64,000 bases of DNA from Cladophialophora immunda (lineage: Eukaryota; Ascomycota; Eurotiomycetes; Chaetothyriales; Herpotrichiellaceae), in assembly GCF_000835495.1 (NCBI RefSeq), contig NW_015622543.1, forward strand, positions 4,824,619-4,888,618, read 5' to 3'. The position numbers and the translations under genes were made by a program. The notes below the pieces were generated by a model. That model was not told the DNA's origin. It ran no database searches and saw nothing but the letters and a program-made list of their open reading frames with translations. The stretch's first letter is position 1. Each line of letters begins with the position of its first letter. Shown here piece by piece: positions 44,357 through 55,621 of this stretch.

Positions 44357-46357
44357 TTACACAGATCCGCCGCTCCTGTTCCCGGCTTTATCCCCAACCA
44401 AACCCGCCATCTCCAACAACGCCCTTGCACCATCTTTGTCCCCTCCAAAGTTGACTCCCCTGCGTCGGGCGGCCTCGGCCTCCTCCCATGCGAGACGTTT
44501 CTTCTGCTTGGCCATTTCGTCCTCTTCCCCTGCGTTGTCGGATAGCGAGCCGGTGCGGGCGAGGGGAAAAGATATCCCCCAGACTTCGAGCGTGTCGAGG
44601 TCAAATTCCGCCTTTTTGGGCTGCGTGGTTTCCCGTTGATGTTTCTGCGCCGTCTCCAAACCCGGGTCCGTCATGAACGCACCGACGCCGGCGTCCCCGT
44701 CGTGCTGGAATGTGCATGTTGACATGTCGCTGTCGATCAGCACGCTGACCGGTCCCAAAATCGGCGGCTGAGGTGGGCCGGTACGAGACTGCTGCGGGGG
44801 AATCACACAGCCTAGTGCGATGCCTGTTTTCGAGTTGAAATACGAGAAGGGGATGGTGCGGTTATACTGATTTGCGAGGAACACACAATGGCGGGGGAGG
44901 AGTTGGAAGAGGCAGGATGCCTTTAACGGTCCATCGCTGGAGGATGGGGGCGTCGGCTTTTCACGCCACGGCTCGGGGAGGTATGCGCCGATGACAATGG
45001 GGTTGTTTGTATCAGGAAGCGTGCCCGAGATGAGGACTAATGTTGAAGATTGCCACGAGTGAACTTGACGAGAGAAGGAGGACAAGGAGGTGCCGTGGGA
45101 TGAAGTCGAGTAGAGTTGGTTGAAACGGGCGTTGGAGGCGAAGATGTTTTTGAGGGAGGAGTTGGACGAGATAGTTGAGGAGATTTGCAGGGACATGGAC
45201 ATTTGAGCGAGGAGGGTATCGGTAAAGATGGTGCTGAAGGTGGTGTCATCGGGTGATTTATAAATGGGCGATGGTATGGCCTCGACGGTTTCGACAGCTG
45301 GTAGGGAGTTGCGCTGTTTGTTGAGGTTGAAGTTCTTGCTGAACAGGAAATGCTCGAACAGGGCATTGAGAGGCTCGAACAGGTCGGGCAAGGTCGTTGT
45401 GACGGTCTTGACAAAGTTGGAATACCTGATCCCTCTGCTGTGAGGCTCTGGGTCGAAGGCTGCCACGATGGCATCCGCTGAGGCGTTGAGAGCCTGGAGC
45501 CGCTCTTCATCCAGACGCTCACCGTAGCTGGCCAGCGTGGTCAAGGGTGTAACGCCCGCGACCAGCAGCAACAGGGTCACGAGTTTCTTGAGGTTGTCTG
45601 CAGGGATCATTGCATGGTTGATCTTGCGGTTGGTCTTCTGGTCGTGCTTGAAGACCTCGATGGCGTCGAGCGAGTCGAGCGCGGCAAGGGCAAGGTCGTC
45701 ATCGTCTTCGTCCTCGTCATCATTTACAGGCTCATCGACGGCAAACCCAGCGACATGAGAACGGACGCCCTGCTCGACTTCGCGCTCCTTCAACATGTCG
45801 TCCGGAAGCTGGTCCTTCACAATATCCTCCATATTCGGACCCTCCTTCGGCGAGGCCACACTATGGCGTCGATCGAACACCGCCAGGCTTCGGAACAACA
45901 GTTTGATTTTGTCCTGATCGCCTCTCTTCAGCACCTTCTTGTACCTACCTGTCATGATAGTGATGACCTTCAACATGGCCTCTCTGGTCAATATACACGG
46001 CGCTAGACTCGGAAATGGAAACGCCCCAAGGTATGTACACATATGATACAAGACAGGTCCAGCCTTGAGGGGCTCTGGGAGGGCGAGGAAGCCGCACAGC
46101 GTGTCTTCCTTCCAGTATTCGACATCCTCCTGGTGATCTGCCAAGTTCTTGAAGTTGTCTTTGTAGTGCGCTATCTCCAGATGGGTGTAGCACTTGGAGG
46201 CAAAGCGGAGGGCCAACTCGTGGCTCAGTTGCTCTGGATGAGTGAGTTGACATCGAACAGACCCAAGAATGGCTGTGTCGCTGATTAAAATGATTAAAAT
46301 GGTTCACTCACCGACTGGGATTTCCCTCGGCGGCGGTGAGGACTGTGATTGACCCAT
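44357..46357 (-). CDS. RTC5: TLDc-domain protein, Rtc5 type
   Basis: Two exons, 46312-46357 and 44357-46233 (78-nt intron, GTGAGT...CATCCAG), encode 640 residues. The start MGQSQSS is a likely N-myristoylation signal (Gly2, Ser6). The junction gives [34 protein letters not shown]. A helical region follows, with an acidic Asp/Glu tract (VNDDEDEDDDD). The C-terminal TLDc fold spans about 330-590, with FNQLYSTSSHGTSLSSFSRQVHSWQSSTLVLISGTL and VWGISFPLAR. This layout matches fungal 'restriction of telomere capping protein 5'. TLDc proteins are linked to V-ATPase assembly and oxidative stress; yeast Rtc5 was named from a telomere-capping screen. The tail (KQKKRLAWEEAEAARRRGVNFGG) is a conserved C-terminal helix. 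Confidence 0.9.
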
Positions 46358-46668
46358 CGTTACTCCCTCTAGCCTCAAGATATATGCTCATAGACAGAAG
46401 CGATGCAAGACCTAGGAAGAGTCATTGCTGAGTCCCGATGAATATGCCGTGTATGCCCTCAGATAATGGTGGTCAGACCACACCCGCCCAGGGTATTGCT
46501 TTTCTTGTCACAGCTTCTTCACCAGGCAACCACAATGCTCCGCCATACAACGAACTTGACGAGTACGGCCTCCGGATTGACTTCGACGCGAATGCTTGTT
46601 TTCGGGTCCGGTAGGTATTTCTCGGGTCGTGTGCAGGAATTGCGGGCGCTCACCACGCCTGCCCTATC
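46358..46668. promoter_or_regulatory. divergent promoter/leader, Rtc5 / folylpolyglutamate synthase
   Basis: 311 bases. It contains a 45-codon upstream reading frame (46535-46672, starting MLRHTTNLTSTASGL) whose TGA overlaps the mitochondrial-type ATG of the next gene by four bases (ATGA). Confidence 0.55.
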
Positions 46669-48388
46669 ATGAGGAGATGGATCTTCAAATGTTCTACTCA
46701 TCTTCGGCTCATCGTTCGCAGCTCTGCGACGATGTCAACCGCCATGGCACGGACGTACGCTGTAAGTGTCATGAGCCAGCTTGACTTTGAGGACAGGACT
46801 GACCACTCTGCAGGATGCCGTGACGTCGCTGAACACTCTTCAGTCCAATTTTGCAATTGTGGATGCGGTCCGCAAGTCTGGAGGCAGGCTGAATGAGCTG
46901 TCCATTCCTGAGATGATTGAATGGTGCCGCAAGATTGGATACAAAGTACGCGACGACCAACCCCGCCAGAAGCAGTCACGCTCCCTCCTCAACTAACCCC
47001 CGCCTGCCTAGCCTTCGGATTTCAATGCGTTAAAGGTTATACACATAGCTGGAACCAAGGGCAAAGGGTCGACTGCAGCCTTCACCTCATCGATCCTAAC
47101 ACAGTTCGTCGGAGGCAAGGGAGCTAAGTCGTTGTCAAAAGTTGGCTTGTACACATCTCCACATCTTCGATTTGTTCGGGAACGCATACAGATCAATGGA
47201 GAACCTCTGTCGGAGAGCCAATTCGCCCAGTATTTCTTCGAGGTCTGGGATAGGCTGGAATATGTCGCGAAAGAAGCAGGACAAGACCCCTACTCTCCGG
47301 GATCGAAACCTGTCTATTTCAGATTCCTCACCTTGATGGCCTTCCATGCCTATATGAGGGAGAAGGTAGACGTTGCTGTGATTGAGTGTGGCATCGGTGG
47401 TGCCTATGACAGTACAAATGTCTTTGAAGCCCCGGCCGTCACTTGCATCACAAGCCTCGGTATTGACCATGTCGGCATGCTCGGTTCCACAATCGGCGAG
47501 ATTGCCTGGCACAAATCGGGAATCATGAAGAGCGGCGTCAAGTGTTTCACCCCAAGCACTCAGACCGCGGAGGCGAAAGCAGTGATGGAGCGGGTTGCCC
47601 ATGAAAAAGGGAGCGAGCTCCAGTATGTGGACGTGGATCCAGCTGTAGCCAACGGCGAGATCAAGCTCGGACTCCAAGCGGACTTCCAAAAGATGAATGC
47701 TAGTCTTGCCGTCGCTCTAGCAAAAACTTGGCTGGATCAACAAGGTTACACTGACGACGTCGACTACAAGCAAAAGTTTGCGCGCGGTCTGGAAACTGTT
47801 CGGTGGCCAGGCAGATGTGAGACACGCTTTGAGCCAGGAGTCAAATGGTGCATTGATGGCGGTCACACCCTCGAAAGCCTTGAGCTGGCAGGAAAGTGGT
47901 TTGCTTCTCAACTTATGACCAAGAAGGACTCTTCAGGTCCCCTTCACCCTCAACCCCGTTTCTTGATCTTCAATCAACAAACACGCGACGCTGCTTCGCT
48001 GGCGACGGCACTATTCAACACGTTGTCGGCGGCACTTAATGAACCCCATCCATTCACCCATGCTATTTTCTGCACGAACACGACATTCAAGGACACAGGC
48101 TTCAAACCCGATCTCATCTCGGTGAATGTCAATGCCTCAGATGTTGACTCGCTGAAGGTCCAGAATAATCTCGCTGAAACATGGAGAGGCATTGATTCCT
48201 CGACTCAGGTCCAAGTGGTGAGAACAATCGAAGAAGCAGTCAGTATCGTCCGCAACTTTACGAATGCTCACCGCCAGAAAACTGCCGGAACAGACGATGG
48301 GAAAGAAGTGGCGGCCCTGGTCACGGGCAGCCTGCACCTCGTTGGGGGCTTCTTGGAGGTTTTGGAGAGTACCAAAACTTCGGAGTAA
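46669..48388 (+). CDS. MET7: folylpolyglutamate synthase, probably mitochondrial and cytosolic forms
   Basis: Three exons: 46669-46761, 46814-46945 and 47012-48388. The long start gives 533 residues, the internal ATG at 46732 gives 512. The enzyme adds glutamates to tetrahydrofolates with ATP, retaining them in the cell. Motifs (numbered from the short start): IHIAGTKGKGSTAAF, P-loop at 68-74; VGLYTSPHLRFVRERIQING; VIECGIGGAYDSTN; and GIDHVGMLGSTIGEIAWHKSGIMK. The C-terminal domain has WCIDGGHTLESLELAGKWF and ends GSLHLVGGFLEVL. The 21 extra residues of the long form (MRRWIFKCSTHLRLIVRSSAT) contain four or five Arg, a Lys and no acidic residue, as in import presequences. Eukaryotic enzymes are often dually located by alternative starts; here this is inferred. 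Both ATGs are in one exon without a stop between. Confidence 0.93.
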
Positions 48389-48704
48389 AATGGGATGGAG
48401 TCAAGCTCATCAACTGATGCGATGCTCTAATGAGTTCAATAGATAAAAGTGCAAGGACGGCCTCACCACCAGCGAATCTGCAAGATAGAAATGATACCCA
48501 TGTATGTGTATAAACAATATGTCTCACAATCATCAAGCGAAAAAGGTATCCGCAATGGAGGAAAACGTCGCTCTCTCCTCGCCAAACGCCAATTACAAGC
48601 AGGAGCGCAAGAGGCTACCTTTTTCCTGTACATTGCTCATAACCGCGATACTTTCCAAGGTTGCCGTATCGTTTCTCATCGTTACTGTGACTTCTTACGG
48701 TCGT
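48389..48704. other. convergent intergenic, folylpolyglutamate synthase and kelch membrane protein 3' ends
   Basis: 316 bases between facing stop codons; no gene seen. Confidence 0.5.
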
Positions 48705-51370
48705 TCAATGCCGCCCACTTCTCCCCACCGTCGGACTCGCAGGACTTATCGTCTCGAACAGACTCCTCCTGTGCTCCTCGTCCTGGGGCATGGACCCTCC
48801 TTCCCCTGCCCGCGTGGGACTCGGCAACGTCCCTATTCCGCTGCTCGAGCTCTCGTTGCCGTGCTGATACTGGGACCAATGCGCCTCTTTGTCACTGTCA
48901 GCAGGCAATTCATGGGCGGCGCTCTGGCGGCGCGAACTTGGCTCCTGCTCCTCGATGATCGGCTGGACGGAACTGCTCTCGCTGCTCCGCTCCCTGTCGA
49001 ACGGGAATCGCGTTGCGTTGGTGTTGCGCGCCCTGCTGCTGTTGCCACCACGCCAGTTGTTTTGGGTGGCCGGGAATGGCCACGCGAGCGTCTCGTTGGT
49101 GCCCGTCGAAGAGTAGTTGGACGAGCTCGAGTTCTCGTGGCTAGGGCTGGAGATCTCGGACGTGGCGCCTGGAGGAGGGAAGCGCACACTGCGGAGGGGT
49201 GATGATGTGGCGCCGGCGGTGTTGGTGTTGGTGTTGGTGTTGGTGTTGGTGTTGGTGTTGGTGTTGGTGTTGGTGTTGGTGTTGGTGTTGTTGTTGTTGT
49301 TGCCGTTGCCGTTGAAGCTGTTGCTTAACGGAGATGGGCGGTAGACATCATCGGAAGATGTCGATTGCGAGTTCGAGTTGGAGTGTGTGTGGCCGAAATT
49401 GGCGTTGTACGCGTAGTCGACGATCCCCGAGTGACGCGGATGGCCGAGATTGTTGTACGGCGTGGCCAGTTCGTAAGGCGGCTTGGGACGTTCTGTGTTG
49501 TTGGCCATTTCATGGCGCTCTGGTTGCAGTGGGGGAGTTGCTTCCTCGGACAGAGAGGTATACCCAACTTGCTGCACCTCTGGTGGCGAGCTTTGGGAGG
49601 ATTGACGGAATTGATGTGGCGGGCGTTTTGGACTCCCTGCGGCGCATGAAGCCCCGTTCAACCATCGTGTGATCCGGCTATTGCTGGAATGCGAAGACTT
49701 CTCCGAAGAGCCACTGTTGATGATCCGACGGCGCCGGACCAGGAGGAATATGAGGATGAGGATGAGGATGAACATCACGGCAGCCGCGACACTGATGCCA
49801 ATGATGGCGCCTTTGCTGACTCCCGAGTGTCCACCGCCCGACGAGCCCGCTGAGGAGCCATTGACGGGGTATGGGTAGTAGTTTGTGATTTGTCTCGAAT
49901 ACGATTTCGCGAAGACGCCAGCCAGGGCCCCGTCCGACCAGGCCGCCGTCTTTGTAGAGCCTCCTTGAGCATTACCCCCTATCACTTTGGTGATGGCGGC
50001 GGGCACCTGATAGTCCGACCAGGTCGAGGGATCGTAGGTGTTCTGAAACTCGAGATTGTTGAGGTTGAAAATCTGAAGGATGCCGCCTTCGACACAATTC
50101 GCTTGGTTTTGGTGGACGCCGCCAATGACAAACATCTGATCGGGATATGGAGTGACGCAACGGTGGCCCGAGCGGCCGTGAGACTTGTTCCCGCTGTACG
50201 CTTTGATCCACTGGAAAGATGGGATCGATAGGATCCAGACGTCGTCCGAGGGTTCGTCGTCCGCGTTCAACCCATCGTATCCACCGTAGATGTAGACGTT
50301 GAACGACGACGAGTCCTTGGCCATTGCGACGACAGAGCAGAACTCGGTGAGCTGGCCCGGGGCCTGACCGGTGGTCTTTTGCAGGTACCAGGTGCTGGAG
50401 GCGACGTCGTAGACCGGCAAGGACGTCATGAAGCCGGGACTCTGCGCCTCACTTTCCGAAGTCTGCGAGCTGTTCAAGCCCGACGCCCAGATCTCCTCGG
50501 GCGCAGAGACGCCGCCGATCGCGACCAGGACGCCTTTCTCGGAGACGGGGATCCAGACCAGCTCGGCGTTTGCGCGCGGCCGGATGTTGTCCGGGAGCGT
50601 GGTGTTTGTCCACTTCTCGCTCCTCATGACCGACATGTCCACCTCGATCAGAGTGTCCGCCGTCACATTGGCGGACGAGTCCTCGTAGTATATCGGGCCC
50701 CAGGTCGGCGACCGCATGCCGCTGAAGTAGAACCCCAGGTTCTCACTGGGCGCAGACACTCCCGCGCCGTTTGTGATGTATCTCGTGACGCCGTCCGGCA
50801 GAGTTCCCTGGTAAAAGCCGGGACTCCAGCTGGCTCGATCCGGACCGTACTGGTAGGCTTCATATCCCAGGACAGTTTCGGCGCTTTGCGGAGAGGCAGA
50901 ATCGGTGAGACGGGGGAGACCACTGTTCAGTGAAAATGTAATTAGCAATTTTAAACGGCGGTATCGACAACAACAAAAAAGACCTACCCGTAAAGATACA
51001 ACTCCCCGTCGTTGGTGAACATGGTCCCATCGACATAGTTGGGCGCAATGTTGTTTCCTGCGCCACCTGCTTTCGACATGCGATCAAACAAGCCCGACAC
51101 GTTAGTTGTCGTGGTGTCAAACGGCCTCGAGAAGTTCAAAACGAACATGTCGCCCTCGACGTTGCCATCGCTGCTCACGACCGGCGCGGTTCCATCTGCA
51201 AAGGCCGTTTGCCACCACAACAAGCCACCGTCGAGGTACAGGGCATCCCGGACGACTCCAGCCCTCAATCGAGCCCAGTTGCATATAGTATAGTTTTCCT
51301 GGACTGATATGCCATGCGCGAGTCCCAGCAGTAAACTCCCGAGCACGACGGATTTCGCATACAGTTTCAT
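48705..51370 (-). CDS. secretory-pathway kelch-repeat protein with one membrane span
   Basis: Two exons, 50988-51370 and 48705-50922 (65-nt intron), encode 866 residues. A signal peptide (MKLYAKSVVLGSLLLGLAHG) is followed by an outer kelch-type propeller. Recognisable blades include MFTNDGELYLYGGLPRL at the junction, VLVAIGGVSAPEEIW, FNVYIYGGYDGLNADDEPSDDVWILSIPSFQWIKAY and DQMFVIGGVHQNQANC; several NxT/S sites fit an extracytoplasmic location. A membrane span (AIIGISVAAAVMFILILILIFLLV) with a following RRRRI stop-transfer sequence lies at about 500-525. The roughly 340-residue cytoplasmic tail is Ser/Pro/Asn-rich and contains an Asn-Thr repeat. Such proteins occur widely in Pezizomycotina and are usually called cell-wall-anchored or kelch proteins; the ligand and role are unknown. 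Confidence 0.9.
49218..49302. repeat. hexanucleotide microsatellite (GGTGTT)12 plus GTT run, coding Asn-Thr repeat
   Basis: Twelve perfect GGTGTT units at 49218-49289 run into GTT triplets to about 49302. On the minus strand it encodes alternating Asn and Thr preceded by poly-Asn in the cytoplasmic tail of the kelch membrane protein. Unit length is a multiple of three, so length changes would keep the frame. Confidence 0.95.
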
Positions 51371-52788
51371 AGCGAGTTATGTTGCAGGATTCCCGGTGTC
51401 ATCTCTGTTCATTAGACCACTGACAACGAACTCGATCCCGCCTGACAAAGCATTGAACAATTTACCTTCCGTGTGGAATTCCAGAGCGTTGATTTTCGCT
51501 GGGAAGGAGAAAACCGTGCGCTCTGAGACATGCCTCGTATTGATACTTACCGATCATCACCAGGAGCAAAATTTGCCACCGGGAGGACTATCACTACATC
51601 AGCCGTTGAAGCAGCATTTCCCCTTGGCACTTGATTTTTGGCGATGCTCGATCCTCGCAGCTTTCTTTTCTTTCAGGGTCTTTATCGCCATCATGGACTG
51701 ATTCCGGAGTGGTGCTTCTCGACCAGGGTCTATGCGTCATAGCATTGCGGACGGCTGTCTCGATGTGTTAGGTCTCGGCTGAACTGCGCCTCTGATATCG
51801 GGACAAATGGAGAGGCAGACCCTGGCACGGGCAGGAGAAACAAGGGGCGAGGATCAGGGACAATCGTGCCTGGAACCGGGCATGGATAATTGTCCCATTG
51901 GGTTTTCCCTGGAAGGGCTGTTCGCTGAAGCGCACAAAATCCTGTCATGATAGACACCCAAGCGAAGAGAGCACGGGCTGTGAGTCGTCGATGACACCTT
52001 GGGTAAGAGACAGACGTCGAGGCTAGATCAACCCGTGCCGTGCGCTTATGCGGTCGGCAAACCGCAAACCGGTTTTGAAGACATATCAGGCCCAAACAGG
52101 CATAGCGGCGGCCAGCGCGGCCAGCGGGGCCAGCGGGAACCTGGGCAAGGCTTGGACAAGGCTCCACCCGCCGCCGGCGGAAACTGTCTCCAGCTTTCAA
52201 CGTCTCTTTCCCACCTTTCCATCACCATCTCCATGATCGCCCATCCTTTGCCCATCCCACTTTCGCCGGGCTAGACAGCATAGGGCAAAGTCCCCGAATG
52301 CGAGCTTCCTTCGACAACGGGGGTTTCGATCACTGATTGGCATGTACCCGTCTGCTTCGGGCAAGGCATTGCCCCACGGTGCGCATGCAAAAGCCAGGAA
52401 CGTCACCAAGCTGCGTTACCCGGCCCTCCTCCAACGCCCAATGGCATATGTCAGGAAAAGCCCGATGCCATGTGGCGTGTCCGGTCAGCCACCCTCATTG
52501 CCTACTGGGAGCGATGCCAGGGCATTATCAATTGTCCCCAAGAGCTCTCCAATGATGACGGCAAGTCTTTTCTCGAAGCGATTTGCATTCTTCCCTTCCT
52601 TGACCGCAGAGTGTGGCAGCTCTTGAAGCTTTCATTATCCCTCACTCGACCTTTCGTTCGCTTTAAAGCCGTCCTTTCGTTCAGAATATCATTCGCTTTT
52701 CAGCTGCGCGCTCTGGTTGGTCGCGTCATGAGTGCGCTGTAAGAAGGAGGTAGTCGTTCGAGGCTTTGAGAAAGAAACACGGTCAAAA
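51371..52788. promoter_or_regulatory. long divergent promoter region, kelch membrane protein / GPI protein
   Basis: 1418 bases between diverging start codons of two surface-protein genes. Only chance-like frames are seen. Three copies of GGCCAGCG spaced by 9 lie at 52110-52135. Such long upstream regions suit condition-dependent surface genes. Confidence 0.5.
52110..52135. repeat. GGCCAGCG repeated three times at 9-bp period
   Basis: Copies at 52110-52117, 52119-52126 and 52128-52135, about 650 bases upstream of the GPI protein start. Could be slippage or clustered sites; no binding factor can be named. Confidence 0.75.
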
Positions 52789-54894
52789 ATGCATTCGTCG
52801 CTCGGCCGTTTGGCCTGCCTGTCCTTCGCAATCAGTGCTGCCTTGGCTCAGTCGACGAGCGTCGAAACTCCGCCGGCGCCAGATCTAGCAGAATGGAGTG
52901 TCGCATGTCCGCCGGCGCCGACGGTGTTCATTAGCGTTACTGAAACTGAATATGTGCCGCTCACTTCCACCACCACCGCTTCTTACCACGACACAACCAC
53001 GCTGCCAATCACCATATTCCAGACCATCATCTCAACCACGGTCTTGACCACGGTTGGTACTCTTCTCCTCATGGGAGTGGTTGGAGACGCTTACTTTCGC
53101 AGACCGAGATAGTGACGGAAACATCGACGACTGTCTCGATTACTCCTACTACGGCGACATTGATTGAGACATCAACTACGCTCTCAATTAGCCCTACGAC
53201 TGACACGCTAACGGAAACGTCCGTCACCGTCTCCATCAGCCCTACAACGGCTACTGCCACCTTGACGGAAACATCGATCACAGTTTCCATCAGTCCGACT
53301 ACTGACACACTGACCGAGACATCCGTCACAGTTTCCATCAGTCCAACCACCGACACCCTGACCGAGACGTCCATCACCGTGTCCATCAGCCCTACCACTG
53401 CCACGGACACCTTGACGGAGACATCGACCACCGTCTCGACGACCCCAACGACAGAGACAGCGACCGAAATCATCTCCTTGTACTCGGTTACCTCTCAGGC
53501 GACCAGCATAACACTATGTCCAACCCGAATCGCCAACCCGACCTTCACCGCGCTTGGACCGTACCCCACCGACTGGACGTAGGTTCGCCCTTGGACCCAA
53601 TTCTATAGCACCCTTGCCATCGTCGCATTGGGTTTCATCTGATGATGGGCTCCCTATCCATTACGTCTCACTGTCCTTGTTGAGCCTTGCTAACAATATC
53701 TTCTTCAGATGGGGTTGTCCTCCTGGTTGGCTCTGCAAGCCTCTTCAGGAGAACTGCAATTTCGAGGCCGGAATCCCCGACCAAAACTTTTATTGCAGTC
53801 CGAATGAGTGCATTCCTGCCAATGCGTTGCCGTCACCGCTACCGACGTGGGACCTGGACATCTATGGAAATGTCACTCCGGCCACGGATCCCTCCCTCCA
53901 CATCAACGCCATCCAGGATTACTTCAACATGAATCCGACAGACTTCGGGCTGACCTATGAGATCTTTGTCGTGAACGAGGTCTTCACTCTCACCACCACA
54001 ATCTTGCTCCCCCCGAGTCCCACCGTCGCCGCCAGGCAGGCGCAGACCAGCATCCCAGGCGCTTGTTATCCTTGGTGCAACAACTGTCTACTGGAAGCTC
54101 AAGCAAAAGGAAAGACGTCGGCACTCTGTGTCCCCGGCTCGGCGTTTGAAGTATCTCTGGTGCAATGCGAGCAGTGCATTGACTACCACAAGTCCGACAA
54201 CAGCGGCAGCTTTGTGGAGATTGCACCACAGTTCCAACAATTCCTCGACTACTGCGACCAGTTCTCGACCGTTGCCGTCACCACCTCCGTCGTAGCGACC
54301 ACGACCAACGCCGCAGGCTCCACCTACAGCACGTTGAGCGGAACGCTGTCAACGACCGTGATCCCAACGAGCTCGCCACCTCCGTCATCGCCCGCCACCC
54401 ATCCGACGTCGGTGGTGACAATAGTTAGCTCAACGGCAACCCCGACATCGGCATCTCAGCCGTACACCACGACAGCAATCGTCCTGACAACCAGTTATTC
54501 ACACGTCACGGTCTCCGGACCGGCGTGGTCGCAGGTCACCATTTTCCTGCCCCTGAGCGACAACAGCACCACCACAGTGTACGGAACCGACCTCAAGAGC
54601 GGCGGAGCCACGCTTGTTCTGCCCACCTCGCCGACGACAGCCAGTCACACCACAACAATGACGGTGACTCCGGGCGAGGAGGTGTCGAGTGGCTCGATCG
54701 TCACCGCGAGCACTTCCTCGGGGCACGCCTCGACCACCTCGGGCTCTTCTGACGCCTCGGGGACGACGAGTGGATCGCCGTCGGCTTTCACCGGCGCTGC
54801 CGCCGCGCTCAGACCCGCGTCGACGGACACGCCGTTGCGGTCGACCTTGCTCGGGTTTGTGATTGGTTTGGCATTCATGCTCGTGCTGCTGTAG
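52789..54894 (+). CDS. GPI-anchored Ser/Thr-rich wall protein with tandem repeats
   Basis: Three exons, 52789-53052, 53103-53578 and 53709-54894, encode 641 residues; introns are 50 and 130 nt. A signal peptide (MHSSLGRLACLSFAISAALA) starts the protein. Residues about 90-205 contain seven repeats of 16-18 residues of the type LTETSVTVSISPTTDT. A Cys-rich domain follows across the second junction (DWTWGCPPGWLCKPL, then CNFEAGIPDQNFYCSPNECIP and a distal GACYPWCNNCLLEAQ...CEQC block). A Ser/Thr/Gly stalk ends in a GPI signal (LRSTLLGFVIGLAFMLVLL after small residues). The product should be heavily O-glycosylated and linked to membrane or wall glucan. No known ligand; the CPPGWLC block recurs in fungal surface proteins of unknown function. 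Confidence 0.88.
53109..53468 (+). repeat. seven in-frame tandem repeats of about 48-54 bp
   Basis: Repeats within the GPI protein encode units with the core ET(S)xTVSISPTT. Adjacent copies around 53260-53400 are the most similar at DNA level, suggesting recent duplication; lengths of 48 or 54 bp preserve the frame. Confidence 0.85.
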
Positions 54895-55605
54895 AGGCGG
54901 CTCCATTTTCTGCCGGCGCCGAAAAGAGCCTTCTCTCGACGAATTTTCTTTTCACCGTTCGTTTCTCCGATTCTGAGAAAATGAGATTCATGGACGCACT
55001 CACACTCACGTACACGTACACGCTACCCGATATAGAAAGTCCCTGCCCCCCGAAAGGAAAAGTAAGGGGAGAGAATCTTTGTAATTAATTCGGCCTCACA
55101 GCCCGACCACTATTCTGGTGGTGGTTGTGGTGGAGGCGGGGGCGGAGGCGAGGATTGTTCCGAGGGTGCTGAATATTCCAGCACTGGAAGAGACGGCGGA
55201 ATTTGTATATGAAAGGTTCACGAATGGGCTTAATGACGACGACGATGATTATGACAGGGGAGACCGGGAGGCGGGACAGTAGCCGAAGTTGTAAGAAGTT
55301 TGAGTAGTAGTAGCTAGATAGATAGGCTCCAGAATGACCCCCTTTTATATTTTTGCAAGAATCGATCCTTAAGTCGCCGTGGCAAGAAGAGTATGATGGT
55401 AGATACTGATCCGGGAGATTTTGAACTCTTCTACAAGAGAAAAAAGACGTACGGTGGAGGAAATGTGAGGTCTGTGGAAACAATATTTTGGAAGGACAGC
55501 TTCTCGCCTGGAATTGTTCAACATCACCGAAGAGAAGGGGACCTGCAAGACGAAAACAAAAGCTCTCCGACACATAACTATCACACAAATCCTTTTCTTG
55601 TTTTC
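54895..55605. other. convergent intergenic, GPI protein and amidohydrolase 3' ends
   Basis: About 710 bases between facing genes. Minus-strand frames here are continuations of a shifted frame of the amidohydrolase, not a gene. AT-rich parts around 55330-55400 fit 3' untranslated DNA. Confidence 0.5.
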
Positions 55606-55621
55606 TTTTTTTTTTTTTTTT
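55606..55621. repeat. 16-base T tract (A tract on the coding strand) at a stop codon
   Basis: Sixteen T on the plus strand. On the minus strand the amidohydrolase TGA is followed at once by 15 further A. Confidence 0.9.

Noticed and set aside
46611..46636. 26-nt intron joining the upstream frame to the folylpolyglutamate synthase frame
   Set aside because: Phase fits, but 26 nt is too short for a spliceosomal intron.
53069..53473. 134-codon minus-strand frame of Val-Ser repeats
   Set aside because: Antisense reading of the GPI protein's tandem repeats.
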